Origin: Tumebacillus sp. BK434
Lineage (GTDB): Bacteria; Bacillota; Bacilli; Tumebacillales; Tumebacillaceae
NCBI RefSeq assembly: GCF_004340785.1
Contig: NZ_SLXS01000004.1
Location: 310,001 to 374,000, forward strand
Reading direction: 5' to 3'
DNA: 64,000 nt
A program made the translations under genes and the position numbers. The notes beneath the pieces are model-generated. The model did no database searches, was not told where the DNA came from, and worked only from the letters and a program-made list of their open reading frames with translations. Shown here in pieces: positions 8,515-16,617 of the stretch. Position 1 is the first letter of the stretch. Every line of letters starts with the position of its first letter.

Positions 8515-9242
8515 CTGCCTTTTTGCTTAAACTTGAGATTGTTGTATTTGTGCACCACATCGCCGCTCATCGCATCGACAAACACTTTCCACTCCGCCGG
8601 GACGGACATGTCGCGGATCGTCACCACATAGACCAGCGTCACCACATCAGGCTCCGGGTAGGGGAAGTAGAACAGCGCGGCGGTCGGTTTCCCGTCCTGC
8701 TGCTTCGGCTTGACGTCCGCAAGCGCCTTTTCAATCGCCGTGTCCGAGTTCAGCTGCGGCTGCTGAATCCGTTCCGTATTCTTGCTGAGATCGGGCGTAA
8801 ATTCCCCGTTCACCGAGCGCACGACCCCGTCCTTGTCGATGTGAACGATCAGTTCATCGCCCCAGACAGGAATGTTGTTGCAGATATGTGCGAGCCGCAC
8901 GTGCGTCATGCCCAGCTCGTCTTTCTGCACCTTGCGCAGGCGGAACGTCTTTTTCGCCGAATCAAAATGGTACAGGGCTTTCACCGTGTCCATAAACTTC
9001 AGCGCCTGTTCCATCGGTTCGCCTTTCAGAGGTTTGGACAGCTTGCCGGAGATGAAGCTCGGCGTCCCGTGCTGCTCATCCCAGCGGATCTGGATCGTGC
9101 CTCCGCTTTTCTCCGTCAAGTCCTGCAACTGCCGGTGTTCGCCTTTGCTCATCTTGTCCGGGTTCGCCGACGCGGTCAGAGGAGTGAGGACCACAGCCAG
9201 AGCCAGAGCCGCGCCAATCAATCGTTTCGCATTCATTGCCAT
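8511..9242 (-). CDS. Secreted FTP/PepSY-domain protein resembling a thermolysin propeptide without the protease
   Basis: 243 residues. A signal peptide (LIGAALALAVVLTPLTASA, cut near residue 26) is followed by an FTP-like part (~60-110) and a PepSY-like part (~125-230, ending WKVFVDAMSGDVVHKYN). This is the order found in the propeptide of M4 thermolysin-type proteases, but the protein stops where the HExxH peptidase domain would begin. It may be a free-standing protease inhibitor/chaperone or the remnant of a protease gene. RBS GGAGGG stands 11 bases before the first ATG. Confidence 0.75.
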   Translation of the reverse strand: MAMNAKRLIGAALALAVVLTPLTASANPDKMSKGEHRQLQDLTEKSGGTIQIRWDEQHGTPSFISGKLSKPLKGEPMEQALKFMDTVKALYHFDSAKKTFRLRKVQKDELGMTHVRLAHICNNIPVWGDELIVHIDKDGVVRSVNGEFTPDLSKNTERIQQPQLNSDTAIEKALADVKPKQQDGKPTAALFYFPYPEPDVVTLVYVVTIRDMSVPAEWKVFVDAMSGDVVHKYNNLKFKQKGS

Positions 9243-9355
9243 CTGTCAGCATTCCCTCCTTTGACTGATTCTGTCAGCTTTAGCGTACCCAGACAAAAGA
9301 GGGACTACGCACAAGCGTTGGGGGAAACCTACAGGTTGAAGGAGGGAGCCACGAA

Positions 9356-9880
9356 ATGGCAGACAAAGCAGTCTTTCTCGATCGCGACGGCGTGATCAAC
9401 GACCATGTGACCTACGTCAACACGCCCGAAGATCTGATCCTGTTTCCCGGCGTCGGCCAAGCGATCAAAAAGCTGAACGACGCGGGCTATAAAGTATTTG
9501 TCGTCACCAACCAAGGCGGTGTCGGCCTTGGCTTCATGAAAGAAGAACACCTGCGTGCCGTGCATGACAAAATGGAGCGCGAACTGAAGCAGGACGGCGC
9601 CATCCTCGACGAGATCGCCTACTGCCCGCACAAGCCGAAAGCGAACTGTGCGTGCCGCAAGCCCGAGCCGAAGATGATCCTCGACCTCGCCGAAAAATAC
9701 AACATCGACGTCAACAAAAGCTACATGGTCGGCGACCGCGACACCGACGTCCACGCCGGCCATAAAGCGGGCACCAAGACCATTTTTATCGGCGAGCCAT
9801 ACGCCAAGGCCGACTACAGCGTGTCTACGCTGGCCGAAGCGGCCGACCTGATCCTGAGCCAAGAGGAGGGGCGAGCATGA
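9356..9880 (+). CDS. HAD-IIIA phosphatase (heptose-bisphosphate phosphatase GmhB / HisB-N-like)
   Basis: 174 residues with HAD motif I FLDRDGVIND (~8-17), motif II threonine in VVTNQGGVG (~50), a Zn-binding loop with Cys and His (CPHKPKANCACRKPEP, ~90-105) and motif III/IV MVGDRDTDVHAG (~123). The Cys-rich loop is typical of GmhB and the HisB phosphatase domain. It hydrolyses a sugar or histidinol phosphate; the substrate is not certain. RBS AAGGAGGG is well placed. Its stop overlaps the start of the aspartase gene by 4 bases. Confidence 0.85.
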   Translation: MADKAVFLDRDGVINDHVTYVNTPEDLILFPGVGQAIKKLNDAGYKVFVVTNQGGVGLGFMKEEHLRAVHDKMERELKQDGAILDEIAYCPHKPKANCACRKPEPKMILDLAEKYNIDVNKSYMVGDRDTDVHAGHKAGTKTIFIGEPYAKADYSVSTLAEAADLILSQEEGRA

Positions 9881-11268
9881 GCGAACAGTTCCGCATCTCC
9901 CGCGATTCGCTCGGCGAAGTCAAAGTGCCGAGCGATGCTTACTACGGCCCCCAGACCGAGCGGGCCAAGCACAACTTCCCGATCTCCGGCCTGCGCCTGC
10001 CGCGCCGCTTCATCCGCGCCCAAGGCATCATCAAACTCTGCGCCGCCCGCGCCAACCGCGACGTCGGCGACCTCGACACCGAGATCGCCAACGCGATCAT
10101 CTCCGCGGCGCAGGAAGTGATCAACGGCGATTTCGACCGTGAATTTGTCGTCGACGTCTATCAGGCGGGGGCGGGGACGTCGCAAAACATGAACGCCAAC
10201 GAAGTCATCGCCTCCCGGGCGTCCGAACTGCTCGGCGGCGGGCGAGGGGACACGAGCAAAGTCCATCCCAACGACCATGTCAACATGGCCCAGTCCACCA
10301 ACGACACGATCCATGTGGCGATGAACATCGCGGCCATGGAAGGGATCTACCACGATCTGCTGCCTGTGCTCAAGCGGCTCGAAGCAGCGCTGACCCAGAA
10401 AGCGCAAGAGTTCGATCCGATCGTCAAATCGGGCCGCACCCACCTCCAAGACGCCGTCCCGATCCGCCTCGGCCAAGAGTTCGCCGGCTATGCCCAAGCG
10501 GTCGCCAACCGCCGCGTCCAGCTGGAGAAGACGGCCCGCGCCCTGCTTGAGATCGGCCTCGGCGGCAACGCGGTCGGCACCGGCATCAACGCCCACCCGG
10601 AGTATTCCGAAAGCGCGATCCGCTTCATCGGCGAAGAGACCGGTCTCGGCTTCGTCCCGCCGCACAACTACTTCACATTCGTCCAGAACCCGGAAGCGGC
10701 GATCCAAGTGAGCGGTTCGCTCCGTTCCTTGGCGATCACCGTCAACAAGATCGCCAACGACCTGCGCCTGCTCGCCTCCGGTCCGCGCACCGGCATCGCC
10801 GAGCTCAAACTGCCGCCCGTCCAGCCCGGCTCCTCGATCATGCCCGGCAAAGTCAACCCGGTGATGGCCGAGATGATGAACATGATCTGCCACCAGGTGA
10901 TCGGCTTTGACGCCTGCATCGCGTCGGCCGGGGGGCAGTCCCAGCTCGAGCTCAACGTGATGATGCCCGTCATGGCGTACAACCTGCTGCAGGCGATCCA
11001 CATCCTGGCCAACGGCATCTGCGCCTTCACCGAAAAATGTGTCACAGGCCTCGAAGCGGACGCCGAGCGCTGCCAGCACTACGCCGAGATGAGCACCGCC
11101 CTCGCCACCTCGCTCAACCCGCTCGTCGGCTACGACACAGCGGCAGACATCGCCAAAACCGCCTACAAAACCAACAAAACGGTCCGCGAGGTCGCCAAGG
11201 AACGGGGCATCTCCGAAGCCCATCTCCACGACCTCCTCGACATCCGCAAACTAACCGGCAACAACTGA
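9877..11268 (+). CDS. aspA: Aspartate ammonia-lyase (class II fumarase/aspartase superfamily)
   Basis: 463 residues with the superfamily loop GSSIMPGKVNP (~318-328) bearing the catalytic serine, and VHPNDHVNMAQSTND (~128-142). Several positions follow aspartase rather than fumarase C: YQAGAGTSQNMN instead of WQTGSGTQSNMN, NDLRLLASGPRTG instead of NDIRWLGSGPR, and KVNPV rather than KVNPT after the loop. It would deaminate aspartate to fumarate. Class II fumarase remains the alternative. It is translated from the same message as the HAD phosphatase and ends at a shared convergent terminator. Confidence 0.78.
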   Translation: MSEQFRISRDSLGEVKVPSDAYYGPQTERAKHNFPISGLRLPRRFIRAQGIIKLCAARANRDVGDLDTEIANAIISAAQEVINGDFDREFVVDVYQAGAGTSQNMNANEVIASRASELLGGGRGDTSKVHPNDHVNMAQSTNDTIHVAMNIAAMEGIYHDLLPVLKRLEAALTQKAQEFDPIVKSGRTHLQDAVPIRLGQEFAGYAQAVANRRVQLEKTARALLEIGLGGNAVGTGINAHPEYSESAIRFIGEETGLGFVPPHNYFTFVQNPEAAIQVSGSLRSLAITVNKIANDLRLLASGPRTGIAELKLPPVQPGSSIMPGKVNPVMAEMMNMICHQVIGFDACIASAGGQSQLELNVMMPVMAYNLLQAIHILANGICAFTEKCVTGLEADAERCQHYAEMSTALATSLNPLVGYDTAADIAKTAYKTNKTVREVAKERGISEAHLHDLLDIRKLTGNN

Positions 11269-11292
11269 TCTTGGCTGCCAGCAATCAAAAAA

Positions 11293-11321
11293 AAGAGCCT
11301 GTCCCATCGGGACAGGCTCTT
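11293..11321. terminator. Bidirectional terminator between aspA and proline dehydrogenase
   Basis: A 13-bp perfect stem (11293-11305 with 11309-11321; AAGAGCCTGTCCC) has a 3-base loop. A run of A on the left serves the minus-strand gene; the right flank has only TT. Confidence 0.85.
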
Positions 11322-11327
11322 CGCATT

Positions 11328-12266
11328 CTACTTCCTGAACATGTTCTTGATAATAAACAGCGCATTCGCCGGACGCTCCGCAATCCGTCGCGAGAAGTAC
11401 CCATACCAGTCATTCCCGTAAGGAACGTAGACCCGCATCGTATACCCTTCACGCACCAACTCGCGCTGCGTCTCCGGACGAACCCCGTACAGCATCTGGA
11501 ACTCAAACTGTTCGTTCGGAATGTTGTGCTGCTTCACAAACTCCTTCGTCCAGTTGATCACCATATCATCATGAGACGCCACCGCCGAATAGTGACCGGA
11601 CAGCAAATGCATCTCAATGATCTTCAGATAGTTCTTGTTCACATCGGCCATATCCGGATACGCCACCTTCGGCGACTCCAGGTAGGCGCCTTTGACCAGA
11701 CGCAAGTTCATCGAATCAAACTCCGTCTCCAGACGCTTCATGTCATCCACCGTGCGGTACAGGTATGCCTGGATGACCAGACCTACGTGCTTCCCGTACT
11801 CGCGCTTCAGCTCATCGAAGATCTCCATCGTCACATCAATATGCGCATAGTCCTCCATATCGATGCGGACAAAATTGTCCAGTTCACGCGCCTTGTCGAG
11901 GATCATGCGCATATGCTTCATGCACAGTTCCTTGCTCAAGTCCAGACCCAGCGATGTCATTTTCAGCGACATGTTCGAATCGACGCCGCTTTCATGGATC
12001 GCATCGAGCACGTCCAGACAAGCTTGAGTCGAAGCAAACGCTTCCCGTTCATCAAACACGAACTCGCCGAGATGGTCCAGTGTGACCACCAGCCCGTCCT
12101 TGTTCAACAGACGAACCTGTTCGATCGCTTCTTTTAACGTTTCACCGGCCACAAAGCGAGCTGCACCAAGACGCATGCCATATTTTTTAATGAACCCGCT
12201 GACCAGCTTGTTGCCGGCGACAGAGAGTACGATCTTGCGGCTCAATGACAATGAAATCGACCCCAC
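11328..12266 (-). CDS. Proline dehydrogenase (monofunctional, FAD-dependent)
   Basis: About 312 residues, the usual size of Gram-positive PutB/FadM-type enzymes. Conserved features are VTLDHLGEFV (beta1 region), the segment RIDMEDYAHIDVTM, LVIQAYLYRT, LRLVKGAYLES, AVASHDD and FQMLYGVRPE, and the C-terminal RVYVPYGNDWYGYFSRRIAERP which binds substrate. It oxidises proline to pyrroline-5-carboxylate, passed to the dehydrogenase at 12917-14470. The start is uncertain: GTG at 12266 lacks a clear RBS and a TTG about 15 or 21 bases further in may be used. A TATACT box (12311-12316 on the minus strand) lies upstream. Confidence 0.9.
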   Translation of the reverse strand: MGSISLSLSRKIVLSVAGNKLVSGFIKKYGMRLGAARFVAGETLKEAIEQVRLLNKDGLVVTLDHLGEFVFDEREAFASTQACLDVLDAIHESGVDSNMSLKMTSLGLDLSKELCMKHMRMILDKARELDNFVRIDMEDYAHIDVTMEIFDELKREYGKHVGLVIQAYLYRTVDDMKRLETEFDSMNLRLVKGAYLESPKVAYPDMADVNKNYLKIIEMHLLSGHYSAVASHDDMVINWTKEFVKQHNIPNEQFEFQMLYGVRPETQRELVREGYTMRVYVPYGNDWYGYFSRRIAERPANALFIIKNMFRK

Positions 12267-12456
12267 TTTTTCAAAAGGTTATAAACATTTCTAACCAATA
12301 GTTCTCAATTAGTATAGCACAAAATCCGAAACGTGAAGCAAGATTTGTCGAATCTGTGTCGAGCCCAATTTCACGGCGGGGAAGGGCAGTCAGGACACCT
12401 GTCACATATTGTGTAGATGTCCCGATACAACGCATCCGGAAGGGAGATCCGCCCTG

Positions 12457-12813
12457 ATGAGCCAACAAGATCGTCAACCACTGATCGGCCCGGTGATCAC
12501 CACGCCGCCCGGCGCGGTGCCGCCCGTGATCTTCGGCAACCCGCAGCTCGTCCCGCAACCGCTGCCATACCCGCTGCAGCCGGTCCCGTTTTCGCCCTAT
12601 TACGGAGTCCCATACCCGCGCCCTTTTCTTCATCTCCCGGTCGGACTTTACCACTATCCGCACCGGCAATACACCGCTCGCACGCAACACGTCAGATTTT
12701 TCCCAGCGCCGATCCCGCCTCTGTTTCCGCCCGTCTACGGCGTGTTTCCACCTTTGTTCCCGCCTGTGCCGCCGCCGATCTATCCCTACCCGCTGCTGCC
12801 TATCATCTTCTAA
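12457..12813 (+). CDS. Proline/tyrosine-rich small protein, possibly a spore or surface protein
   Basis: 118 residues with no domain I recognise. Proline and aromatic residues dominate, with repeats of PxxPxP character such as PQPLPYPLQPVPFSPYYGVP and a C-terminus rich in PP and YPYP. The start is chosen at the ATG preceded by GGAAGGGAG. Such composition is common in spore coat and exosporium proteins, which is the most likely role but is an inference. It lies between the two proline-catabolic genes and just before a hairpin that overlaps the next promoter. Confidence 0.6.
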   Translation: MSQQDRQPLIGPVITTPPGAVPPVIFGNPQLVPQPLPYPLQPVPFSPYYGVPYPRPFLHLPVGLYHYPHRQYTARTQHVRFFPAPIPPLFPPVYGVFPPLFPPVPPPIYPYPLLPIIF

Positions 12814-12824
12814 TCTGCATCAAC

Positions 12825-12869
12825 GGGGGAAAGCAAAAACTTGCTTCCCCCATTCAACTCCGATACAAT
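12825..12869 (+). promoter_or_regulatory. Hairpin plus sigma-A promoter for pyrroline-5-carboxylate dehydrogenase
   Basis: -35 TTGCTT (12841-12846) and -10 TACAAT (12864-12869) are 17 bases apart. The -35 box lies in the right arm of a hairpin (GGGGGAA at 12825 with TTCCCCC ending 12851), which may also end transcription of the preceding small gene. Confidence 0.65.
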
Positions 12870-12916
12870 TACTAATGGAATGAAACCACCAATACATACA
12901 TATGGGGGAATTGAAG

Positions 12917-14470
12917 ATGGGCGTTAACGTTTTCAAAAACGAACCATTTAGCGATTACAGCAATCCGGAGCGCAAGCGCTCGATGGAAGCTGCACTGGAT
13001 CTCGTCGCTTCCCAGCTGGGCCGCGACTACGATCTCGTGATCAACGGCAAGCGCATCTCCACTGAAGGCAAATCCGTTTCGATCAACCCGTCCAACAAAG
13101 ACCAAGTGATCGGCCGCGTCTCCAAAGCTGACCAGTCGCACGCGGAAGAAGCGATGCAGGCAGCTCTGACCACCTTCGAATGGTGGAAGGGCGTTCCGGC
13201 GAAAGAGCGCGCTCGCGTGCTGCTCCGCGCGTCGGCGATCATGCGCCGCCGCAAGGACGAGTTCTCCTCCTGGCTCGTGTACGAAGCAGGCAAGAACTGG
13301 GGCGAAGCGGATGCGGACACCGCAGAAGCGATCGACTTCCTCGAGTTCTACGCACGTGAAATGGTGCGCCTCTCCGAAGACCAGAACCTCACCCGCATGG
13401 AAGGCGAAGACAACGAGCTGACCTACATCCCGCTCGGCGTCGGTATCGTCATCCCGCCGTGGAACTTCCCGCTGGCGATCATGGCCGGCATGACCGCAGC
13501 AGCGATCGTCGCAGGCAACACCGTCGTGCTGAAGCCGGCGACTCCGACCCCGGTCATCGCTGCGAAATTCGTCGAGCTGCTTGAAGAAGCAGGTCTCCCG
13601 GCTGGCGTTGTCAACTACGTTCCGGGCTCCGGTGCGGTGATCGGCGACTACCTCGTCGATCATCCGAAGACCCGCTTCATCTCCTTCACCGGCTCCAAAG
13701 AAGTCGGCATCCGCATCTACGAGCGCGCTGCGAAAGTGCAAAAAGGCCAGATCTGGCTGAAGCGCGTCATCGCGGAAATGGGCGGCAAAGACGCACTGGT
13801 CGTCGACAAAGGCGTCAACGCGAAAGAAGCGGCACAAGCGATCGTCGCGTCCGCGTTTGGCTTCTCCGGTCAGAAGTGCTCCGCATGCTCCCGTGCGATC
13901 ATCCACGAAGAGATCTATGACGAAGTGCTGGGCCACGTTGTCGAAATGACCAAGCAGCTGACCGTCGGTCCGGCTCACGAGTACAACATCGGCCTCGGCC
14001 CGGTTGTTGACGAGTCCGCGTACAACAACATTCTCAACTACATCGAGATCGGCAAAGGCGAAGGCCGCCTGCTCGCCGGCGGCGGCAAAGCAGAAGGCAA
14101 CGGCTTCTTCATCGAGCCGACCGTCATCGCAGACGTTGACGGCCGCAACGGGCGTATCGCGCAAGAAGAGATCTTTGGCCCGGTGCTCGCTGTGATCAAG
14201 GCGAAAGACTTCGACGATGCGCTGGAAATCGCGAACTCCACCGAGTTCGGTCTGACCGGCGGCGTGTTCTCCAACGACCGCTTCAACCTGGCGAAAGCTC
14301 GCGAACACTTCCACGTCGGCAACCTGTACTTCAACCGCAAGATCACCGGCGCACTCGTTGGCGTGCAACCGTTCGGCGGTTTCAACATGTCCGGCACCGA
14401 CTCCAAAGCGGGCGGTTACGACTACCTGCTGCAATTCACCCAAGCAAAACTCGTGGTGGAGCGCTACTAA
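12917..14470 (+). CDS. L-glutamate gamma-semialdehyde (1-pyrroline-5-carboxylate) dehydrogenase
   Basis: 517 residues, the length of Gram-positive RocA/PruA enzymes. Aldehyde-dehydrogenase features: [10 protein letters not shown] (Asn of the oxyanion hole, ~178), [11 protein letters not shown] (NAD site), [11 protein letters not shown] (general-base Glu) and [14 protein letters not shown] with the nucleophilic cysteine (~322). It converts the semialdehyde made by proline dehydrogenase into glutamate. The start is the ATG preceded by GGGGGA; an earlier in-frame ATG at 12902 overlaps that RBS. A strong terminator follows. Confidence 0.93.
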   Translation: MGVNVFKNEPFSDYSNPERKRSMEAALDLVASQLGRDYDLVINGKRISTEGKSVSINPSNKDQVIGRVSKADQSHAEEAMQAALTTFEWWKGVPAKERARVLLRASAIMRRRKDEFSSWLVYEAGKNWGEADADTAEAIDFLEFYAREMVRLSEDQNLTRMEGEDNELTYIPLGVGIVIPPWNFPLAIMAGMTAAAIVAGNTVVLKPATPTPVIAAKFVELLEEAGLPAGVVNYVPGSGAVIGDYLVDHPKTRFISFTGSKEVGIRIYERAAKVQKGQIWLKRVIAEMGGKDALVVDKGVNAKEAAQAIVASAFGFSGQKCSACSRAIIHEEIYDEVLGHVVEMTKQLTVGPAHEYNIGLGPVVDESAYNNILNYIEIGKGEGRLLAGGGKAEGNGFFIEPTVIADVDGRNGRIAQEEIFGPVLAVIKAKDFDDALEIANSTEFGLTGGVFSNDRFNLAKAREHFHVGNLYFNRKITGALVGVQPFGGFNMSGTDSKAGGYDYLLQFTQAKLVVERY

Positions 14471-14488
14471 TCGACATAAGTTCCTAAA

Positions 14489-14525
14489 AAACGGACACCC
14501 TGTAACTCTAAGGGTGTCCGTTTCT
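14489..14525 (+). terminator. Terminator after pyrroline-5-carboxylate dehydrogenase
   Basis: A 13-bp stem (14489-14501 with 14511-14523, core GGACACCCT/AGGGTGTCC) with a 9-base loop and a short T run. Confidence 0.83.
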
Positions 14526-14526
14526 G

Positions 14527-14575
14527 TTGTGACACAATTCCTTCATTTGATTCTCCCAGATACTTGCGCTAGAAT
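14527..14575 (+). promoter_or_regulatory. Promoter of the hemEHY operon with adjacent palindrome
   Basis: -35 TTGATT (14547-14552) and -10 TAGAAT (14570-14575) have a 17-base spacer. A perfect 11-base palindrome TTGTGACACAA (14527-14537) ends 9 bases upstream of the -35 box and could bind a regulator; which one is not known. Confidence 0.65.
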
Positions 14576-14641
14576 GACAATGACCAAATTATGCTGTTTC
14601 TTTATTCCTATACATATCTCTGATGAAACTGGGTGACGACA

Positions 14642-15685
14642 ATGACCTATAATGATACCTTTCTGCGAGCGATTCGCAACGAGAAAGTCGACCATGTGCC
14701 GGTCTGGTACATGCGCCAAGCGGGCCGCTACCAAGCGTCCTACCGCAAGATCAAAGAAAAACACTCCCTGATGCAGATCTGTGAGATCCCGGACCTCTGC
14801 GCCGAAGTGACGATCTCCCCGGTGCGCGACCACAACGTCGACGCGGCGATCCTGTACTCCGACATCATGATCCCGGTCAAGCCGATGGGCGTCGATGTGG
14901 ACATCGTCGCAGGCGTCGGACCGGTGATCGACAACCCGATCCGCGAACTGGCCGACGTGCAGGCGCTCCGCCCGATCCAGCCGGAAGAAGACCTGCCGAA
15001 AACGATGGAGACGATCCGCATTCTGCGGAACGAACTGAAAGTTCCCTTGATCGGTTTCGCAGGCGCGCCGTTCACTCTCGCGTCCTACATGGTCGAAGGT
15101 CGTCCGTCCCGCGAATACCACAAGACCAAGCGCATGATGTACGCTGCGCCGGACGTGTGGTTCGCCCTGATGGACAAGCTCGGCGACATGGTCATCACCT
15201 ACATGAAAGGGCAAGTGGCAGCGGGCGTACAAGCGATCCAGATCTTCGACTCCTGGATCGGCGCTCTGTCGCCGCGCGACTACGAATACTACGTGTTCCC
15301 GACCATGAAGCGCATCTTCGAAGGCCTGCGCGACGTGCCCGTGCCGAAAATTTACTTCGGCGTCAACACCGGCCATCTGCTCAAGCTGTGGAAAGAGCTG
15401 CCGATCGACGTCGTCGGCGTCGACTGGCGTGTGCCGCTGAACGTGGCGAGCGAGCGCGTCGGCGACAAATTCGCCCTGCAAGGCAACCTCGACCCGGTCT
15501 ACCTGCTGGCGCCGTTCGAAGTGCTGCAGGAAGAAGTCAAGCGCATCATCGACCTCGGCCTCCAGCATGGCGGCGGCTACGTCTTCAACCTCGGCCACGG
15601 CCTGTTCCCGGAAGTGCCGGAGGATGTCGTGACCAGACTGACCGCGTTTATCCATGAATACTCGGCAGGGAGGCTGCGCGGATGA
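14642..15685 (+). CDS. hemE: Uroporphyrinogen decarboxylase
   Basis: 347 residues. The N-terminal substrate motif PVWYMRQAGRY (~20-30) and the second signature GFAGAPFTLASYMVEG (~140-155) identify HemE, which removes four carboxyl groups from uroporphyrinogen III to give coproporphyrinogen III. The ATG at 14642 is preferred, with GGGTG upstream; a GTG at 14633 is possible. First gene of a hemE-hemH-hemY operon as in Bacillus, overlapping hemH by 4 bases. Confidence 0.96.
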   Translation: MTYNDTFLRAIRNEKVDHVPVWYMRQAGRYQASYRKIKEKHSLMQICEIPDLCAEVTISPVRDHNVDAAILYSDIMIPVKPMGVDVDIVAGVGPVIDNPIRELADVQALRPIQPEEDLPKTMETIRILRNELKVPLIGFAGAPFTLASYMVEGRPSREYHKTKRMMYAAPDVWFALMDKLGDMVITYMKGQVAAGVQAIQIFDSWIGALSPRDYEYYVFPTMKRIFEGLRDVPVPKIYFGVNTGHLLKLWKELPIDVVGVDWRVPLNVASERVGDKFALQGNLDPVYLLAPFEVLQEEVKRIIDLGLQHGGGYVFNLGHGLFPEVPEDVVTRLTAFIHEYSAGRLRG

Positions 15686-16617
15686 GCAAGCAGGTGATCG
15701 GGATCTTGGCGATGGCGTACGGTACTCCGTCCTCCGTCGCTGAGATCGAACCGTACTACACCCACATCCGCCGCGGACGCAAGCCGGAGCCGCACCAGCT
15801 CCAAGAGCTGATCGAGCGCTACGAAGCGATCGGCGGACTTTCGCCGCTCAACGAGATCACAGCGGCACAGGCGCAAGGCCTTGAACGAACGTTGAACGAA
15901 ATGAACCCGGACGCCGAATACCGCGTCTACACCGGCATGAAGCACGCGCATCCGTTTATTGAGGAGACCGTGCAGAAGATGGTGCAGGACGGCATCGAGC
16001 AAGCGGTCGGCGTCGTCTGGGCGCCGCACTACTCCACGATGAGCATCGGCACCTACATCAAAAGCGCCGAAGAAGCCCGTGAAAAATGGGGTGGACCTGC
16101 GCAGATCGGCTATGTGGAAAGCTGGCACCTCCAGCCGCTCTTCCTCGATTCCACCGCACAGCGCGTCGCCGCCGCCCTCGCCGAATTTTCGGCCGACGAG
16201 CGCCCGACCGTGCCGGTCGTCTTCACGGCGCATTCGCTGCCCGAGCGCATTTTGCAGATGGGCGACCCGTACCCGCAGCAGATCGAGGAGACCGGTCGCG
16301 CTGTGACCGAGCAGATCGGGCACAGCAACTGGTTCACCGGCTGGCAAAGTGCCGGACGCACGCCGGAGCCATGGCTGGGACCGGACATCCTCGACGTGAT
16401 TCGCGACCAGCATGCCCAAGGCGTGCGTTCGATCATCGTTTGCCCGGTCGGCTTTGTTTCCGACCACCTCGAAGTGCAATATGACATCGATATAGAAGCC
16501 AAACAACTGGCTGACGAACTCGGCATGAAGCTTGTCCGCGTGGCGAGCCCCAACGACGAACCGCTCTTCCTGAAAGCGGTTGCGACCGCCGTGCTCGAAC
16601 AAGTCAAAAAGGGATGA
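15682..16617 (+). CDS. hemH: Ferrochelatase / coproporphyrin ferrochelatase
   Basis: 311 residues. Family motifs include LAMAYGTPSSVAEIEPYYTH at the N-terminus, the conserved SAEEAR segment, FTAHSLPERI with the metal-binding histidine (~180) and ICPVGFVSDHLEVQYDIDIE with the catalytic Glu (~255-270). In Gram-positive bacteria with HemEHY it inserts iron into coproporphyrin III. It overlaps both neighbours by 4 bases, so the operon is translationally coupled. Confidence 0.95.
   Translation: MSKQVIGILAMAYGTPSSVAEIEPYYTHIRRGRKPEPHQLQELIERYEAIGGLSPLNEITAAQAQGLERTLNEMNPDAEYRVYTGMKHAHPFIEETVQKMVQDGIEQAVGVVWAPHYSTMSIGTYIKSAEEAREKWGGPAQIGYVESWHLQPLFLDSTAQRVAAALAEFSADERPTVPVVFTAHSLPERILQMGDPYPQQIEETGRAVTEQIGHSNWFTGWQSAGRTPEPWLGPDILDVIRDQHAQGVRSIIVCPVGFVSDHLEVQYDIDIEAKQLADELGMKLVRVASPNDEPLFLKAVATAVLEQVKKG

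Noticed and set aside
9877-11268. Calling this gene fumarase C
   Set aside because: Sequence around the catalytic loop (KVNPV) and NDLRLLASGPRTG follows aspartase; fumarase is left as alternative only.
12401-12430. A sigma-E or sigma-K promoter for the proline-rich gene (ATATT ... GATACAA)
   Set aside because: The spacing and the -10 match are imperfect, so it is too weak to list as a site although it would fit a spore role.
12872-14443. A 523-codon minus-strand frame opposite pyrroline-5-carboxylate dehydrogenase
   Set aside because: Fully antisense to a clear aldehyde dehydrogenase and without motifs.
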